Shown here one piece after another: positions 62,399 to 64,000 of a stretch of DNA of 64,000 nucleotides. The first letter of the stretch is position 1, and each line of letters starts with the position of its first letter. The position numbers and the translations under genes were made by a program. The DNA lies in the NCBI GenBank assembly GCA_947480335.1, contig CANKCB010000001.1:246669-310668 (forward strand), in the 5' to 3' direction. The notes under the pieces were generated by a model. The model was not told the DNA's origin and did not search any database. It was given only the letters and a program-made list of their open reading frames with translations. Source of the DNA: Gammaproteobacteria bacterium (GTDB taxonomy: Bacteria > Pseudomonadota > Gammaproteobacteria > Eutrophobiales > Eutrophobiaceae).

Positions 62399-63520
62399 AT
62401 GTTATTTCTCAATAACGATGATGTGCATTCCGTGCTGAGCATGTCCGATTGTATCAAGGTGCAGGAACAGGCCTTTCTGGGGCTGGATGACGGATATTCC
62501 ATACACAGGCCACGTATCGATATGTATGTGCCCTGTGAACGTGAGGATGGTTACTGGCGGTGGGGCACCATGGAAGGCGCCACTTCCGTCCCCGGCCCTT
62601 ACTTTGCCATTCGTATGAAATCCGATGTGATTACCTGGACGAAAGATGAACACAGTGGCTTATCCCGGGAAGACAAGTATTGTGTTACACCCGGTACTTA
62701 TTGTGGATTAATCATGCTGTTTTCCAGTCGTAACGGTGAACCTCTGGCCATGTTGAATGATGGGTATCTGCAGCACATGCGGGTAGGTGGTGGTGCTGGT
62801 ATCGGTGTTAAATATCTGGCAAGGGAAGATTCACACAAGGTGGGCATTTTGGGTTCAGGTGGTATGGCGAGAGCATATCTGGACGCATTTCATCAGGTAC
62901 GCACTATCCGTGAAGTTAAGGTCTACAGTCCCACAGTCTTTAATCGCCAGACTTTTGCAGCAGAGATGTCGGCAAAGCTTGGCATCACCGTGACAGCGGT
63001 TTCCAGTGCCGAAGAAGCGGTGCATGATGTGGACATCCTTGCCACCTGTACCAGCAGCATGGTACCAACGGTCAAGGCCGAATGGCTAAAGCCGGGAATG
63101 CATGTTACCAACCTGGGCCCGTTTGAATTAACCGAAGACATCTTTCGCGTGGCCGATATAGTCATACGTCAAGGGATTGGCGGTGCTGAAATAGCAAAAG
63201 CTGATGCAGGCCCACGAGTACGTTCCGGTGTTGGACACAGTCCGCTTGCCTACATCGCTGGTACCCGCAAGGAGATGACCCGTTTGCCTGACCCAAAACC
63301 GCAAACGCTGTTCCGCCGTGATTTTCCGGATTTTACTGATATGGCTTCGATGCGTGCCCAGGGACGCTCAAACCCTGAGCAGATTACGCTCTATATCAAC
63401 GCTGGTAATCAGGGGTTGCAGTTTGCGGCAGTTGGTGGACTGGTGTATGAGGCTGCCCGGGCCCGTGGTCTAGGACGGCATATTCCCACTGAATGGTTTC
63501 TGCAGGATATTCGTGATTAA
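62399..63520 (+). CDS. Ornithine cyclodeaminase/mu-crystallin-family dehydrogenase, copy 2
   Basis: 373 residues, longer than copy 1. The substrate half has RPRIDMYVPC and YFAIRMKSDV; the Rossmann half has VGILGSGGMARAYLDAFHQV. The region VTNLGPFELTEDIFRVADIV is in the usual place. The insert with KYCVTPGTYCGLIMLFSS and the acidic HEDEHSGL-like stretch distinguish it from classic OCDs. Probably a dehydrogenase for a cyclic imine or amino acid derivative. It ends the run that began at tctA. ATG 62399 has GGGGGTGAT 5 bases upstream. Confidence 0.8.
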   Translation: MLFLNNDDVHSVLSMSDCIKVQEQAFLGLDDGYSIHRPRIDMYVPCEREDGYWRWGTMEGATSVPGPYFAIRMKSDVITWTKDEHSGLSREDKYCVTPGTYCGLIMLFSSRNGEPLAMLNDGYLQHMRVGGGAGIGVKYLAREDSHKVGILGSGGMARAYLDAFHQVRTIREVKVYSPTVFNRQTFAAEMSAKLGITVTAVSSAEEAVHDVDILATCTSSMVPTVKAEWLKPGMHVTNLGPFELTEDIFRVADIVIRQGIGGAEIAKADAGPRVRSGVGHSPLAYIAGTRKEMTRLPDPKPQTLFRRDFPDFTDMASMRAQGRSNPEQITLYINAGNQGLQFAAVGGLVYEAARARGLGRHIPTEWFLQDIRD

Positions 63521-63866
63521 GCTGAGAGAGGATGATGCGACACACGAGTCTCTTATGATTTTTGGCGTTCACTGAAAAGCTGTACTGTTTTTAAAAAAGC
63601 CGATTTCAATCAGTCTGTAAGCAGATTCATAAGATTTTATTATCACAATGAATTTGATTGAAACGAATACCCAAATCGAACCGAGTAAAAGCAGTTGACA
63701 TAGAGGCAGTGTCGGACACACACTAAAGCGCAGATATATCTGGGAGGGGGGCTTCCATTTTACTACGTATCTACAGGGTCGTTCAGGCCCGTCAGTTTGT
63801 CATTTACACGAGCCATTGGCACGTGGTCTGTGGCGCCAATTATTTATCAGCAATGGAGAAAGCAAG
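63521..63866. other. Non-coding 346 bases before the last gene
   Basis: No gene or clear terminator is seen. GGGAGGGGGG at 63741-63750 is not near a start codon. The region probably holds the promoter of the partial gene that follows. Confidence 0.35.
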
Positions 63867-64000
63867 ATGAGACAGAGTCTTTTGTTGTCAATCACAGCGT
63901 CGACGCTGTTGATGTTGTCGATGCCGACCTGGTCGCAGGACATATCGAGTGTACCGGCAGCCGTGATGCAGTGGGCCGATGCGGTATACACGAATGCGAC
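63867..64000 (+). CDS. Secreted protein, N-terminal part (runs off the window)
   Basis: Forty-four codons from ATG 63867 are inside. GGAGAAAGCAAG lies just upstream. A signal peptide, LLLSITASTLLMLSMPTWSQD, is followed by VPAAVMQWADAVYTNA. ADAVYTNA resembles the start of YtcJ-type exported amidohydrolases (usually A-D-x-V-x-T-N-G/A-x-I-Y-T), but the piece is too short to prove it. Confidence 0.5.
   Translation, partial: MRQSLLLSITASTLLMLSMPTWSQDISSVPAAVMQWADAVYTNA

Noticed and set aside
1..64000. CRISPR arrays, prophage, rRNA or toxin-antitoxin pairs
   Set aside because: No regularly spaced direct repeats, phage structural genes, rRNA segments or convincing small two-gene toxin units were seen.

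Overview
The window reads as chromosomal DNA of a free-living, aerobic gammaproteobacterium. The evidence is the miaB-ybeZ-ybeY-corC-lnt order, a crp/yhfA-like divergent pair, deaD, tusA and many TonB-type and tripartite transporters. GC is moderate (near 50 percent by eye). I cannot name a genus. There is no rRNA, prophage or CRISPR array; one tRNA-Met(CAT) is present.

Layout. (1) 1-3930, minus strand: housekeeping operon miaB, phoH/ybeZ, ybeY, corC and the start of lnt. (2) 4178-9168: an FmdB-like gene broken by, or using, a -1 frameshift, then a small hydroxybenzoate locus (esterase-like hydrolase, AAHS importer, AEC carrier, pobA). (3) 9218-10836: a decayed PKD-repeat gene, a terminator, a 249-bp MITE-like element with 26-bp perfect inverted ends lying against an IS3-type transposase start, and tRNA-Met. 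(4) 10969-16977: crp interrupted by one stop codon, OsmC/YhfA, a response regulator, tusA, a small pyroglutamyl-peptidase-like gene, and the cold-shock pair deaD/csp. (5) 17223-20998: a GC-richer TonB receptor and a secreted endonuclease/exonuclease/phosphatase-fold protein.

(6) 21398-37166: a one-directional run of 14 genes, the most unusual part. It begins with a lipoprotein that joins a carboxypeptidase-regulatory-like domain, one CxxCH haem site and a Vgb-like beta-propeller. It continues with a His-rich LolA-like protein, a HEAT-repeat protein, two tandem paralogues with SLH-like domains, an FtsEX-like ABC pair with a periplasmic coiled-coil protein, and a six-gene set matching mxaRSACKL (MoxR ATPase, DUF58, MxaA-like, VWA, MxaK-like, VWA). 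In methylotrophs mxaACKL serve calcium insertion into methanol dehydrogenase, but no mxaF, mxaJ, mxaG or PQQ gene is visible here. I infer an envelope assembly or metal-insertion system with a different client.

(7) 37179-64000: a catabolic and transport island. It holds phthalate-4,5-dioxygenase-like oxygenase and reductase, a dihydrodiol-dehydrogenase-like enzyme, three 4,5-dihydroxyphthalate-decarboxylase-like paralogues, a nadC, a MarR regulator, a carboxymuconolactone-decarboxylase-family protein, two ornithine-cyclodeaminase-family proteins, a DapA-family lyase, several cupins (fused and split), an orphan TauA-type binding protein, a TonB receptor, a TctABC transporter, an orphan EutA, and the start of a secreted protein. 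nadC beside phthalate-type enzymes raises the possibility that the substrate is a pyridine dicarboxylate such as quinolinate. A 12-bp motif shared by two promoter regions of the island is a candidate MarR operator.

Several otherwise intact genes carry single-base lesions (FmdB-like, crp, the ftsE-like start codon). These could be assembly error, decay or recoding, and they need read-level checking.
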